Of a stretch of 64,000 nucleotides of DNA, positions 51,055 through 60,728 are shown one piece after another (positions within the stretch are counted from its first letter, which is position 1; every line of letters starts with the position of its first letter). Source of the DNA: Oscillospiraceae bacterium (GTDB lineage: Bacteria > Bacillota > Clostridia > Oscillospirales > Ruminococcaceae); assembly GCA_016281125.1 (NCBI GenBank), contig JAEEIA010000065.1, positions 48,143 to 112,142 on the forward strand. Reading direction: 5' to 3'. Below the pieces are notes generated by a model, which did not search any database, was not told the DNA's origin, and was given only the letters and a program-made list of their open reading frames with translations. A program made the translations under genes and the position numbers.

Positions 51055-51795
51055 ATGCCGATTATCTTTTTAAGTCCGTCCACGCAGGAGTTCAATCCGT
51101 ATCTGACAGAAGGAAAAAACGAGGAGCTCGTCATGAATCAGCTTGCCAATGCCATGGAGCCGTATCTGCGTTCCTGCGGCATTCGCTTTGTCCGGAACGA
51201 TCCGCAGCGCAATGTCGCAGGTGCAATCGCCGATTCCAATGCAGGGCGATTCGACGTACATCTGGCGCTGCATTCCAATGCCGCACCTGAGCAGTTCCGC
51301 GGGCTTCTGCGCGGCATTGATATTTATTACGCGCCGAACAGCAGTGACGGGGAAATGCTTGCAACGGTGATTGCGAACAATTTACAGCGGATCTATCCGC
51401 TGCCGAGCCAGGTGCTTGCCAGACCGACAAACAGCCTTGGAGAAGTGCTTCGGACAAAGGCGGTGGCTGTTCTTGCTGAAATCGGCTACCACGACAACCC
51501 GGAGGATGAACAGTGGCTCCGCAGCAATCTTGACCGGATTGCGCAGAACCTTGTGCTGTCGCTGACGGATTATTTCGGGATTCCGTATGTTACAGCAGGA
51601 GAACCGTTCTACGGCACGGTTGATACATCCGGCTCACGGCTGAACCTCCGCAATTATCCGTCCCTGACCGGCACAATCCTGACACAGATTCCGGACAATA
51701 CGCAGCTGATTCTGTTTGGTGAAACGGACGGCTGGTACGTGACGGAGTATAACGGCAGCACCGGGTACGTCAGCAGCGATTTTGTGAATCTATGA
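51055..51795 (+). CDS. Amidase_3-like N-acetylmuramoyl-L-alanine amidase with SH3 domain
   Basis: A 246-residue protein. The N-terminal 175 residues follow the Amidase_3 zinc-hydrolase pattern: a Glu in EGKNEELVMNQ, the VHLALHSNAAP motif (zinc His) and VAVLAEIGYHDNPED (catalytic Glu). The first zinc ligand region, normally D-P-G-H-G-G, reads LSPSTQEF and lacks His. Residues about 185-246 form a bacterial SH3 domain (SRLNLRNYPSLTGTIL, GWYVTEYNGSTGYVSSDFV). No signal peptide is present, so it may leave the cell by lysis or a non-Sec route, or act on internal muropeptides. It is divergent from the two-component operon and its end overlaps the convergent PBP gene by six bases. Confidence 0.82.
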   Translation: MPIIFLSPSTQEFNPYLTEGKNEELVMNQLANAMEPYLRSCGIRFVRNDPQRNVAGAIADSNAGRFDVHLALHSNAAPEQFRGLLRGIDIYYAPNSSDGEMLATVIANNLQRIYPLPSQVLARPTNSLGEVLRTKAVAVLAEIGYHDNPEDEQWLRSNLDRIAQNLVLSLTDYFGIPYVTAGEPFYGTVDTSGSRLNLRNYPSLTGTILTQIPDNTQLILFGETDGWYVTEYNGSTGYVSSDFVNL

Positions 51796-53388
51796 CCGCG
51801 CAGCAAGAATCCGCTCAATGACGTTCCGGAACACCGGTGCCGCTGCCGTATTGCCGGAACCGCCGTCCTCAATAAAGACCGTTACAATATATTCCGGCTG
51901 ATAGACCGGAAAAAAGCCGGTCATCCAGGCATGGCAGTATTCTGTACCGTCTTCGGAATATCTGCCGGTCTGCGCTGTGGAAGTCTTTCCCGCAGCACGG
52001 ACACCGGTAGGCTTGCCCTTTGTCGTTTTCGATTTTTCCAGCACGGCATTCATCATCCATCGCAGGGACGACGCCGTTTCCTTAGAGAGTACACGGCGCT
52101 GCACCGGTTCTGTTTCCTGTACGAGCTGCGTTCCGTCCGGTGTCAGACCGGAAACCAGATACGGCGCCGTATAGATTCCGTCATCCGCAATACAGGCGGT
52201 CATGGCAGCAATCTGGAGCGGCGTTGCCAGCAGCTTTCCCTGTCCGAAGCTGAAATTTGCCTTTTCTGCCTCAATATGCAGTTCCTGTGCTGACGGAAGA
52301 TACCCTGCCGAACCGCAGTAGCTGTCTGCGATTTCGGTTGCTGTGCCGAACCCGAGCTGTTCGGCGGTATCGTGCAGCATTTCCGGCGTGACCATACGGC
52401 TCAGGGAGATAAAATACGGATTGCAGGACTGAATCAGCGCATTCTGCATATCAAGCAGCCCGTGTCCGGCTAATTTGTGGCAGCGAAAGCGCTTGCCCTT
52501 CACTGATATTTCACCGGTACAGTCGTACATGAATTTCTTGCCGGAACCGTGCTCCAGAGCCGTCGCCGCTGTCACCAGCTTGAATACCGAGCCGACGCTG
52601 TATGCAGACAGCGCGCGGTTCAGAAACGGCGCATCCTTGCGATTCAGTGCATCGGCGAGATGTGCCGGGTCATAGACAGGCGAACTGGCACAGGCAGCAA
52701 TCTCACCGGTTCCGCAGCGCAGAACAACAACAGCACCGGCATGCGGCGCTGCGCTTTGTAAGCAATCCTCTGCAATCTGCTGAATCTCTGCGTCCAGTGT
52801 TGTGACAATGCCGCCTGGCGCCCCGGAGAGAATCTGGTTCTGCTCTCCGCCGGCCAGCAGCATTCCGTTCGCATCCACGGTAAACGTGATGTCCGCGGCA
52901 GTGCTGCATGACCGCAGCCACGGTTCGTAGGCGTGCTCTAATCCGGAGGCAGCCCGACCGTTCTGAATGTAGCCGAGAAGATGCTGTGCGGGCAGAGAAC
53001 CCGGGCGGTTCTCCGTTCCGTTCAGAACTGTCACATCCTTTGAGGACTGAACCGGTGCTATCAGCCTGCACAGAAACGGACTGCGTGACTGAAATCCGGC
53101 AGCAGCTGCATCCGGATCCGCAGTTTTCGCCAAGAGCAGTGCAGATGCCTCCGGTGTCGGATTCACGACTGCACAGCAAATCTGTTCAGACTGCGTGAGC
53201 GGCTGCATATGGCAGTCATAGATCACACCGGATGTCAGCGGCACATGCAGATGATAATTTCCCTGCCTGACACCGGCCAGCGTACTTTCTTCTTTCTGTG
53301 ATGCCGCCAGCAGCCGGACAATCATCCCGGCCAGACAAAGCAAAAGCAAAGCCTCCGGCAGAATCACCCGGATCGGTGCCTTTCGCAT
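51790..53388 (-). CDS. Class B penicillin-binding protein (transpeptidase)
   Basis: A 532-residue membrane-anchored transpeptidase of the FtsI/SpoVD/PBP2 class. One N-terminal transmembrane helix (about 9-28), a dimerisation-type region with LLGYIQNGRAASGLEHAYEP, and the transpeptidase domain with active-site SVGSVFK (SxxK), SCN (SxN) and AGKTSTAQTG, where the third box reads KTS rather than KTG. It is shorter than typical FtsI and has no PASTA domains. It probably cross-links peptidoglycan during division or elongation; a cell-cycle role cannot be assigned from context. GGGGG precedes its ATG. Confidence 0.9.
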   Translation of the reverse strand: MRKAPIRVILPEALLLLCLAGMIVRLLAASQKEESTLAGVRQGNYHLHVPLTSGVIYDCHMQPLTQSEQICCAVVNPTPEASALLLAKTADPDAAAAGFQSRSPFLCRLIAPVQSSKDVTVLNGTENRPGSLPAQHLLGYIQNGRAASGLEHAYEPWLRSCSTAADITFTVDANGMLLAGGEQNQILSGAPGGIVTTLDAEIQQIAEDCLQSAAPHAGAVVVLRCGTGEIAACASSPVYDPAHLADALNRKDAPFLNRALSAYSVGSVFKLVTAATALEHGSGKKFMYDCTGEISVKGKRFRCHKLAGHGLLDMQNALIQSCNPYFISLSRMVTPEMLHDTAEQLGFGTATEIADSYCGSAGYLPSAQELHIEAEKANFSFGQGKLLATPLQIAAMTACIADDGIYTAPYLVSGLTPDGTQLVQETEPVQRRVLSKETASSLRWMMNAVLEKSKTTKGKPTGVRAAGKTSTAQTGRYSEDGTEYCHAWMTGFFPVYQPEYIVTVFIEDGGSGNTAAAPVFRNVIERILAARS

Positions 53389-53446
53389 AAAAATTTACCC
53401 CCTTCATCATCACTGAAAGGAGTATACCCGATTCATCATAGAATAT

Positions 53447-53478
53447 GCAAAAAGCGCACCGGATGTCCGATGCGCTTT
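53447..53478 (-). terminator. Terminator of the hup operon
   Basis: Minus strand AAAGCGCATCGG, ACAT loop, CCGGTGCGCTTTTT, directly after the Ala/Lys-rich protein gene. Confidence 0.9.
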
Positions 53479-53487
53479 CATTGAATT

Positions 53488-53883
53488 TCAGATCGCAAAA
53501 TTGCCGGAGAGATAGTCGTCATTGACGACGTAATATACCATACCTTCGACAGCGTTGATATAGAGTGTCAACTGCTTCATGTCATCCAGCGAGTTGCCCT
53601 TTGCAGTCCAGTCGGATTTTGCACGCTCAACCAGCGTATCGGCAGACTCAGAAACAGTCGGAAGCTCAATGACAACCTTTGTCTGAATCTCAGCAGCTTT
53701 CTTTGCGCGCGGTGCCTTGACTGCTTTTTCAGTCGCCTTTTTTGCAGCGCGGTTGGACTTTACCGTTTTTGCCTTGTCAGCAACGGATTCCGCGGCAGCC
53801 TTGACGGTCGCCTTTGCATCCTCTGCAACAGCCTTGACCTTTTCCACGGCCTCAGCAGCAGCTTCCTTCTTATCTTTTGCCAT
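53488..53883 (-). CDS. Ala/Lys-rich protein with C-terminal DUF6465-type domain
   Basis: A 131-residue protein with two parts. Residues 1-65 are Ala/Lys/Val-rich (AKKATEKAVKAPRAKKAAE) and resemble histone H1-like tails of bacterial nucleoid proteins. Residues about 68-131 form a small conserved domain ending LTLYINAVEGMVYYVVNDDYLSGNFAI, which I recognise as the DUF6465 domain common in Clostridia. It follows hup by 32 bases and shares its promoter, so a DNA- or RNA-associated role is plausible but inferred from composition and position. Confidence 0.8.
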   Translation of the reverse strand: MAKDKKEAAAEAVEKVKAVAEDAKATVKAAAESVADKAKTVKSNRAAKKATEKAVKAPRAKKAAEIQTKVVIELPTVSESADTLVERAKSDWTAKGNSLDDMKQLTLYINAVEGMVYYVVNDDYLSGNFAI

Positions 53884-53915
53884 GATGGTTCCCTCCTCTG
53901 CTAAGAATCAGAAAA

Positions 53916-54197
53916 TTACTTCTCCGGATTCACTGCGTCTTTCAGCGTCTTGCCGGCCTTGAAAGCAAGTGCCTTGCACGGCTTAGTGGTCATGATCTCG
54001 CCGGTGCGCGGGTTCTTGCACTGTCTTGCCGGACGCTCATGAACTTCAAACGTACCGAAACCGGTAATAGACACCTTTTCGCCCTTGATCAGCGCGTCGG
54101 TGATTGCTTCCAGAACAAGGTTCAGAGCCTTATCAGCTTCCTTTTTCGGGCAGTTTTCTTTTGCTGCGATTGCAGCAATCAGATCGTTCTTCTTCAT
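53916..54197 (-). CDS. hup: HU family DNA-binding protein
   Basis: A 93-residue HU/IHF protein that bends DNA and compacts the nucleoid. It starts MKKNDLIAAIAAKENCPKKEADKAL-like, with the GFGTFEVHERPARQCKNPRTGE beta-arm segment that wraps the minor groove. ATG 54197 was chosen because AGGAGG lies upstream; the longer frame reads into the promoter. Confidence 0.97.
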   Translation of the reverse strand: MKKNDLIAAIAAKENCPKKEADKALNLVLEAITDALIKGEKVSITGFGTFEVHERPARQCKNPRTGEIMTTKPCKALAFKAGKTLKDAVNPEK

Positions 54198-54231
54198 GTG
54201 AGAGATCCTCCTAAAAATAAAGTCTATATGT

Positions 54232-54260
54232 ATTATATAACGAAAATACGTGATTGTCAA
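54232..54260 (-). promoter_or_regulatory. Promoter of hup
   Basis: Minus strand TTGACA (54260-54255), 17-base spacer, TATAAT (54237-54232), full consensus. Confidence 0.92.
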
Positions 54261-54348
54261 ATCGAAAACGATAATTCGGATTTTTCAATCAGAAAACTGA
54301 TGAATCACACGTAAATCTTGGCGATTATTACATATTGACATCGAAGGA

Positions 54349-55338
54349 TCAGAGCATATGTGCACGAAGAACACTGCCGTCCAGCGGCGAAAGATATGCC
54401 GGCGGAACATCGAAAACGGTCTTGCAGCCAAAGCTGCTTTCAGATGCAAAACGGGCTACTGCACGCGCAAATGCAACCAGAACATTTGTAGTAAACTCCG
54501 GGTTGGAATCGAGCTTGAGGCTGTATTCGATCAGGTGCTTATGCTCGCCGTTTTCACCGGTGATACCGCTGCGCATGACAAAACCGCCGTGCGGAATCCC
54601 AGCATGATCACGGTTCAGTTCTTCCTGGGAAATGAAATGGACTGTGGTATCGTACTCGTCAAAATAGTTCGGCATCGTCTTGATGTCCTGCTCAATTTTG
54701 GCGAGATCAGCGCCCGGCTTTGCAACGACATAGCATTCACGGTGATGCTTCTGTCTGGTGGTCAGCTCCGGCTGCTCACCGCGGCGAACAGCCTCCATGG
54801 TAGCCTCGACCGGAACGGTATACTGCTTGCCGTCCTGAACACCTTCCACGCGGCGAATTGCGTCAGAGTGACCCTGCGAAACACCCTTGCCCCAGAAGGT
54901 ATAGTCCTTGCCGTCCGGCAGAATGCAGTTGCCGTACAGACGTGCGAGGGAGAACATGCCCGGATCCCAGCCGACGGAAATCATTGCAACATGACCGGAT
55001 TCCTTTGCCGCCGAGTCAACATTGTCAAAATGCTCCGGAATGCGTGCGTGCGTATCAAAGCTGTCGATGACATTGAACAGCTTTGCAAGCTCCGGCGTCT
55101 GCTTCGGCAGATCGGTTGCGGAACCGCCGCAGACGATGACAACATCTGCTTCATCCTTGTGTGCTGCGAGGTCGCTGTACTGATAAACCGGAACGCCCTG
55201 TGTTTTGATGCTGACGGTTTCCGGTGCGCGGCGCGTTGCGACAAATGCAAGTGCCATATCGGGGTTGCTGCGGATTGCAAGTTCAACACCCTTGCCGAGA
55301 TTGCCGTATCCGACAATACCTACACGAATCTGACTCAT
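54349..55338 (-). CDS. ddh: meso-Diaminopimelate dehydrogenase
   Basis: A 329-residue NADP-dependent enzyme making meso-diaminopimelate from tetrahydrodipicolinate in one step, for lysine and peptidoglycan. The N-terminal Rossmann motif is RVGIVGYGNLGKGVELA; other typical segments are VISVGWDPG-like (MISVGWDPGMFS), GKGVSQGHSDAIRRVEGV and ECYVVAKPG. Length matches the family. It is transcribed alone from a consensus promoter. Confidence 0.95.
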   Translation of the reverse strand: MSQIRVGIVGYGNLGKGVELAIRSNPDMALAFVATRRAPETVSIKTQGVPVYQYSDLAAHKDEADVVIVCGGSATDLPKQTPELAKLFNVIDSFDTHARIPEHFDNVDSAAKESGHVAMISVGWDPGMFSLARLYGNCILPDGKDYTFWGKGVSQGHSDAIRRVEGVQDGKQYTVPVEATMEAVRRGEQPELTTRQKHHRECYVVAKPGADLAKIEQDIKTMPNYFDEYDTTVHFISQEELNRDHAGIPHGGFVMRSGITGENGEHKHLIEYSLKLDSNPEFTTNVLVAFARAVARFASESSFGCKTVFDVPPAYLSPLDGSVLRAHML

Positions 55339-55380
55339 TTTGGATGCCCTCCTTGGCTCAACAAAAAATTTACAGCTTCT

Positions 55381-55409
55381 ATTATAACCGATTTTCAGTA
55401 GCTTGTCAA
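55381..55409 (-). promoter_or_regulatory. Promoter of ddh
   Basis: Minus strand TTGACA (55409-55404), 17-base spacer, TATAAT (55386-55381). Confidence 0.92.
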
Positions 55410-55452
55410 TATTTTCACAAACTTTTTTGGAGCAGCTGCCGCATAAAACGAC

Positions 55453-55483
55453 AAAAAGGCAGCTGAATGCACAGCTGCCTTTT
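55453..55483 (-). terminator. Terminator of the malic enzyme-ydcF operon
   Basis: Minus strand AAAAGGCAGCTG / CAGCTGCCTTTTT with a six-base loop. Confidence 0.9.
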
Positions 55484-55485
55484 CA

Positions 55486-56298
55486 TCAGTTTCCAAATAC
55501 AAATGCGTGTGTAAGCCCGAACCATTCCCGTACCCAGTAGGTCGGCAGCAGATACCATGATGTATACGCAGCCGCAGGAGCACAGACAGATAGCCCTTCC
55601 TTTTTTGCAAGGAACTGTGCGCGCATCTCGTGATAGCCGTCTGTTGCTAGATACAGCGGTCCGGATATCCCTTTATCATCGAGAATCTTTTTAGAGAAGC
55701 GCAGATTCTCAGAGGTAGACACAGACTGATTCTCCATCAAAATGCGCTCGGAGGCAATTCCCATGCGCGTCAGTTCGTTATACATACACTGCGCTTCGGA
55801 AATATCCTCGTTCTCGCCCTTTCCGCCGGATACCACCGCAATCAAAGCAGGATCGGCCTCGAGTTTTTCATAAGCGGCACGGATTCTTCTTCCAAGCATC
55901 CGGCTAGGTTCGGTGCCACGCACCTTGCAGCCAAGTACAATGATTGCATTCGGTGTCTGCTGCGGCTTTTTATGTGCCGCGTGCAGCATCAGCGTGCTCA
56001 GAACCAGGCAGTACAGGATACCGAGTAATACGAGGAAACCAAGAATTCGGAGCGATGCCTTTCCAGCCGGATACGCCGAAATGCGGCTGACTGCGCCGCA
56101 GATTTGCCTGCGGAACAGTACATAGATCAGCAGCAGAACGGAACAGCTCAGGCCGAACAGATTTCCGATATTATGTATATGTGCGAACAGCGGAATCGTA
56201 AACAGGATGATTCCTGCAACAGCGAGCAGCAGGAGCAATGCGTTTATGACCGGGTGCGTGTCCTCGGTTGATTCTGCGGATTTCATTTTTTGATTCAT
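55486..56298 (-). CDS. YdcF/SanA-family (DUF218) membrane protein
   Basis: A 270-residue protein with three or four N-terminal transmembrane helices (up to about residue 108) and a DUF218 domain (about 118-265): AIIVLGCKVRGTEPSRML, AVVSGGKGENEDISEAQ, SERILMENQSVSTSENLRFS and LATDGYHEMRAQFLAKK. Family members (YdcF, SanA, ElyC) are linked to envelope integrity, without a defined reaction. It lies 21 bases after the malic enzyme gene and probably shares its transcript; its own ribosome-binding site is poor. Confidence 0.88.
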   Translation of the reverse strand: MNQKMKSAESTEDTHPVINALLLLLAVAGIILFTIPLFAHIHNIGNLFGLSCSVLLLIYVLFRRQICGAVSRISAYPAGKASLRILGFLVLLGILYCLVLSTLMLHAAHKKPQQTPNAIIVLGCKVRGTEPSRMLGRRIRAAYEKLEADPALIAVVSGGKGENEDISEAQCMYNELTRMGIASERILMENQSVSTSENLRFSKKILDDKGISGPLYLATDGYHEMRAQFLAKKEGLSVCAPAAAYTSWYLLPTYWVREWFGLTHAFVFGN

Positions 56299-56319
56299 AC
56301 GTTCAGCTTGACAAGCGCA

Positions 56320-57504
<1,185 letters not shown>

Positions 57505-57539
57505 TTTGAAACATTCCTTTCATTTTTAGGGTTTACTTT

Positions 57540-57568
57540 ATTATAGCACAATCCGGTACAGAATGCAA
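57540..57568 (-). promoter_or_regulatory. Promoter of the malic enzyme-ydcF operon
   Basis: Minus strand TTGCAT (57568-57563), 17-base spacer, TATAAT (57545-57540). Confidence 0.85.
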
Positions 57569-57589
57569 GTCCTGCGCCGGTGCTTTCGT

Positions 57590-58012
57590 TCAAAAACATC
57601 TGCAGAGCGCAGCAAGGAAACCGTACAATGCGCAGAGAAACGGAATCCCTGTGAGAATCAACAGCCCGACCGGCTCAAGAAGTGACAGGCTTACCAGTAT
57701 ATGACGGTTCGGATCGTTCCGGTCATAGTAAACCGCAAGTTTCTTTCCGGTACGGTATTTTTTCAGATCGTATCCGGTCAGGAACACATCACCGTACGAT
57801 TTATCCCCGACAGAAAAACGATAATATTTATGGTGATACCGCCGGAATCGAAACCCGGTTTTGACTGTGTGCCAGATCTCTGCTTCTGTACGCACGCCAA
57901 ACTTTTTCAGCCGGATATAATCTATAATTCTTTTCGCCAAAAGGATACACGGAATCAGAAGGAGCACGGCAAAAAAGCCTGCCCAGAATCCCGCAGCGGA
58001 GATCGGTTTCAT
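57590..58012 (-). CDS. Two-helix membrane protein of unknown function (DUF3592-like)
   Basis: A 140-residue protein with one hydrophobic helix at each end (about 8-28 and 113-137) around a soluble beta-rich middle (FRFRRYHHKYYRFSVGDKSYGDVFLTG, VYYDRNDPNRHIL). This is the DUF3592-like pattern of small membrane proteins; no function is known. The start ATG at 58012 overlaps the stop of the radical SAM gene (TGATG), so translation is coupled; an earlier in-frame ATG at 58051 lies inside that gene. Confidence 0.72.
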   Translation of the reverse strand: MKPISAAGFWAGFFAVLLLIPCILLAKRIIDYIRLKKFGVRTEAEIWHTVKTGFRFRRYHHKYYRFSVGDKSYGDVFLTGYDLKKYRTGKKLAVYYDRNDPNRHILVSLSLLEPVGLLILTGIPFLCALYGFLAALCRCF

Positions 58013-58899
58013 CACGGCTGCCCCGAAAAATCCGGAATAAAGGATTCGCATGCAGCCTCCCCCTCCTGCGTAAACGCATTTATGATGCCAATCTGTTCAG
58101 CATAGCGCACGACATTGGCATATTCCTGTTCCGTGACGCGACGCGAGAGCAGCGGATGCGCCTTCATCTGCGGTATGGGCGTATACTGGTTCATGATGCT
58201 GTACCCGATGCTGTTTCCGTAGGCCTGAAACAGATACCAGAGCACCTGCCGCGATTCCTGCGCATGTCCGGGCAGTACCAGATGCCGCAGCTGTACGCCG
58301 TGCGTCATCAGGCCGGTTCCGGACTCTATTTGTGGTGAACCGCATTGGCGCACCATTTCTGCAAGCGCTGCCTTTGCAATATCCGGATAATCGGGTGCAT
58401 TGGAATATTCCGCAGCGGTTTCCGGATTCAGATACTTGAAATCCGGCAGATAAATGTCAATGAGGCCGTCCAGCATGCGCAGCGTGTCCGTCAGCTCATA
58501 TCCGCTGCTGTTCCAGACAAACGGAATGCGCAGTCCGTCTGCTCTGGCCTGTTTCAGAACCGGAACAAGCTGTGCCGTAAAATGGCTGGCCGTGACCAGA
58601 TTGATATTGTGTACACCCTGCTGTTCCAGATCAAAGAAGATGCGGAGCAGGTCATCCTGTGTCACGGCATATCCGATGTGGGATACAGCGATCTCGTGAT
58701 TCTGGCAGTAGATGCAGCGCAGGCTGCATCCGCTGAAAAAGACGGTTCCGGATCCGTTTGTTCCGCTGATCGGCGGCTCCTCCCACATATGCGGCGCCGC
58801 TCTTGCAATGCGGATGATTTCGGATTCGCCACAGTATCCGCGCTGTTTGCTGCGGTCAGCCCCGCAATGCCGCGGACAAACCCTGCAATGTGCATCCAT
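58012..58899 (-). CDS. Radical SAM protein, PflX-like putative glycyl-radical activating enzyme
   Basis: A 295-residue radical SAM enzyme. The N-terminal Cys-rich part (CRVCPRHCGADRSKQRGYCG) precedes the cluster motif SGCSLRCIYCQN (CxxxCxxC, about residue 57). The overall sequence matches the PflX / COG1313 group, annotated as putative pyruvate formate-lyase activating enzymes, though no glycyl-radical enzyme is adjacent, so its substrate is open. AGGAGGG precedes its ATG, and the gene starts a two-gene operon with the DUF3592-like gene. Confidence 0.88.
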   Translation of the reverse strand: MDAHCRVCPRHCGADRSKQRGYCGESEIIRIARAAPHMWEEPPISGTNGSGTVFFSGCSLRCIYCQNHEIAVSHIGYAVTQDDLLRIFFDLEQQGVHNINLVTASHFTAQLVPVLKQARADGLRIPFVWNSSGYELTDTLRMLDGLIDIYLPDFKYLNPETAAEYSNAPDYPDIAKAALAEMVRQCGSPQIESGTGLMTHGVQLRHLVLPGHAQESRQVLWYLFQAYGNSIGYSIMNQYTPIPQMKAHPLLSRRVTEQEYANVVRYAEQIGIINAFTQEGEAACESFIPDFSGQP

Positions 58900-58931
58900 A
58901 GCTGTCCCTCCTGCCTTTCCCTTGCAGCATT

Positions 58932-58960
58932 ATTTTATCACAAACGCCGCGGAAAGTCAA
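58932..58960 (-). promoter_or_regulatory. Promoter of the radical SAM operon
   Basis: Minus strand TTGACT (58960-58955), 17-base spacer, TAAAAT (58937-58932). Confidence 0.8.
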
Positions 58961-59008
58961 ATCCGACAGAATCCGTCAAAAAACGATGAAATGATACTGC
59001 TTTGTAAC

Positions 59009-59037
59009 TTGACATATTTACGCGTACATGATATAAT
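59009..59037 (+). promoter_or_regulatory. Promoter of smpB
   Basis: TTGACA (59009-59014), 17-base spacer, TATAAT (59032-59037), full consensus. Confidence 0.92.
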
Positions 59038-59064
59038 GAGATACTGCGAAAGGAGGGCTGACGA

Positions 59065-59529
59065 ATGAAGCAGGCAGGCATCAAGCAAATTGCAGAGAAC
59101 CGCAAGGCGCGTCATGATTACTTTGTGCTGGAAACATACGAAGCGGGCATTGCGCTGGTCGGAACAGAGGTCAAGTCGATCCGCTGCGGCAATGTCAATC
59201 TGAAAGACAGCTGGTGCTCCATTGAGGAAGGTCAGCTCCTGCTCCGCGATATGCATGTGTCCCCTTACGAAAAGGGCAATGTATTCAACAAGGACCCACG
59301 CAGGGTACGGCAGCTTCTCATGCACAAGCGTGAGATTCTAAAGCTGTTCGGTACGCTGAAAACACAGGGTCTGACACTGATTCCCCTCTCGCTGTATTTC
59401 AAGGACGGCAGGGTGAAAGTGCAGCTCGGACTCTGCAAGGGCAAAAAGCTTTATGACAAGCGCGAGGATGCGGCAATCAGATCCGCGAACCGCGATATTG
59501 ACCGCGCTGTCAAGTCGAGAAATCAGTAA
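59065..59529 (+). CDS. smpB: SsrA-binding protein SmpB
   Basis: A 154-residue tmRNA partner for ribosome rescue. Typical stretches are IAENRKARHDYFVLETYEAGI, ALVGTEVKSIR, YEKGNVFNKDPRRVRQLLMHKREI and the basic C-terminal tail KGKKLYDKREDAAIRSANRDI, which acts in the decoding centre. AAGGAGGG precedes the ATG. The tmRNA gene lies 1.2 kb downstream on the same strand. Confidence 0.97.
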   Translation: MKQAGIKQIAENRKARHDYFVLETYEAGIALVGTEVKSIRCGNVNLKDSWCSIEEGQLLLRDMHVSPYEKGNVFNKDPRRVRQLLMHKREILKLFGTLKTQGLTLIPLSLYFKDGRVKVQLGLCKGKKLYDKREDAAIRSANRDIDRAVKSRNQ

Positions 59530-59545
59530 CCGAAAGGAGTACGCC

Positions 59546-60658
59546 ATGATCTGTCCGGAGCCGCTGAAAAAGGGTGACCGTGTGGCTGTCATCAGTCTGT
59601 CAAACGGTATTCTGGGCGAGCCGTGGTGTGCACACGAAAAGGAACTGGCTGAGCGGCGTCTGCGTGCATTCGGCCTTGAACCGGTTTATACTGCGCATGC
59701 ACTTTCCGGCACGGAAACGCTGTGGAATCATCCGGAGCTGCGCGCAGCCGATCTGAAAGCGGCGTTTCTCGATGACAGCATCCGCGGCATCATCACTGCG
59801 ATCGGCGGCATTGATACATTCCGTACCTTTCCTTATCTGATGGAGGATGCGGAGTTTCTCCGTGCGGTCAAAGAGCATCCGAAGTTCTTTCTGGGCTTCT
59901 CTGATACGACCAACAATCACCTGATGTTTTACAGTCTGGGATTGCAGACCTTCTACGGTCAGGCATTTCTGCCCGATCTGGCAGAGCTTTCCGATGCGAT
60001 GCTCCCCTATTCCGAGGAACATTTTTTACGCTGCTTTGCACCTTATCACGGCTTGAAAATCACGCCGTCGCCTGTATGGTATGAGGAGCGCACTGATTTT
60101 TCGGAAGCCGCACTCGGCACAGAGCGCATTTCGCACCCGGAAACACACGGCTATGAGCTTTTGCAGGGCGCATCCGTGTTTGAAGGAGATCTGCTCGGCG
60201 GCTGTATCGACAGCATCGGTGACATGCTGTTGTCTGACTGTGCAGATGTATATGCCGAAAAGTTTGCACAGGCCGGATTGCAGGATACCGGAGTTTTCCG
60301 TGAGCAGGGTGCAATTTCACGCCGGTACGGCATCTTGCCGTCTGCTGATGCGTGGCACGGCAAGATTCTGTTTGCCGAAACCAGTGAGGACGTTCCGACG
60401 CCGGAACGTCTGCGCGTGATTCTGCAGGCGGTAAAGGACGCAGGCGTTTTCGATAATATCAACGGTATTCTGATCGGAAAACCGATGAATGAATGCTGGT
60501 ATGAGGAATACAAGGCGGTCTGGCGCGATACTGTGAACCGCCCTGATCTTCCGATCCTTTATAATATCAATTTCGGCCATGCGGCACCGAGAGCGGTTCT
60601 GCCTTACGGTGCCACAGCAAGAGTCGATGCTGATCGGCAGGAAATCCTGCTGACGTGA
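59546..60658 (+). CDS. S66-family LD-carboxypeptidase / MccF-like protein
   Basis: A 370-residue serine peptidase of the S66 family (LD-carboxypeptidase LdcA or microcin C7 self-immunity MccF). It begins with the family opening LKKGDRVAVISLSNGI, has the nucleophile elbow region AIGGIDTFR and FLGFSDTTNNH, and the Glu/His segments LLGGCIDSIGDML and INFGHAAPRAVLPYG. At 370 residues it is closer to MccF-type proteins than to the shorter LdcA. ATG 59546 follows GAAAGGAG; gap to smpB is 16 bases, so it shares the smpB transcript. Either muropeptide trimming or detoxification of aminoacyl-nucleotide antibiotics is possible. Confidence 0.88.
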   Translation: MICPEPLKKGDRVAVISLSNGILGEPWCAHEKELAERRLRAFGLEPVYTAHALSGTETLWNHPELRAADLKAAFLDDSIRGIITAIGGIDTFRTFPYLMEDAEFLRAVKEHPKFFLGFSDTTNNHLMFYSLGLQTFYGQAFLPDLAELSDAMLPYSEEHFLRCFAPYHGLKITPSPVWYEERTDFSEAALGTERISHPETHGYELLQGASVFEGDLLGGCIDSIGDMLLSDCADVYAEKFAQAGLQDTGVFREQGAISRRYGILPSADAWHGKILFAETSEDVPTPERLRVILQAVKDAGVFDNINGILIGKPMNECWYEEYKAVWRDTVNRPDLPILYNINFGHAAPRAVLPYGATARVDADRQEILLT

Positions 60659-60668
60659 GGAATGCTGC

Positions 60669-60697
60669 TTGACAAACCGCAGCAGTTCCGATATAAT
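60669..60697 (+). promoter_or_regulatory. Promoter of ssrA
   Basis: TTGACA (60669-60674), 17-base spacer, TATAAT (60692-60697), 32 bases before the mature tmRNA end. Confidence 0.92.
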
Positions 60698-60728
60698 AAT
60701 ATAAATGACCGCTCTGTTCTCGTCATCC

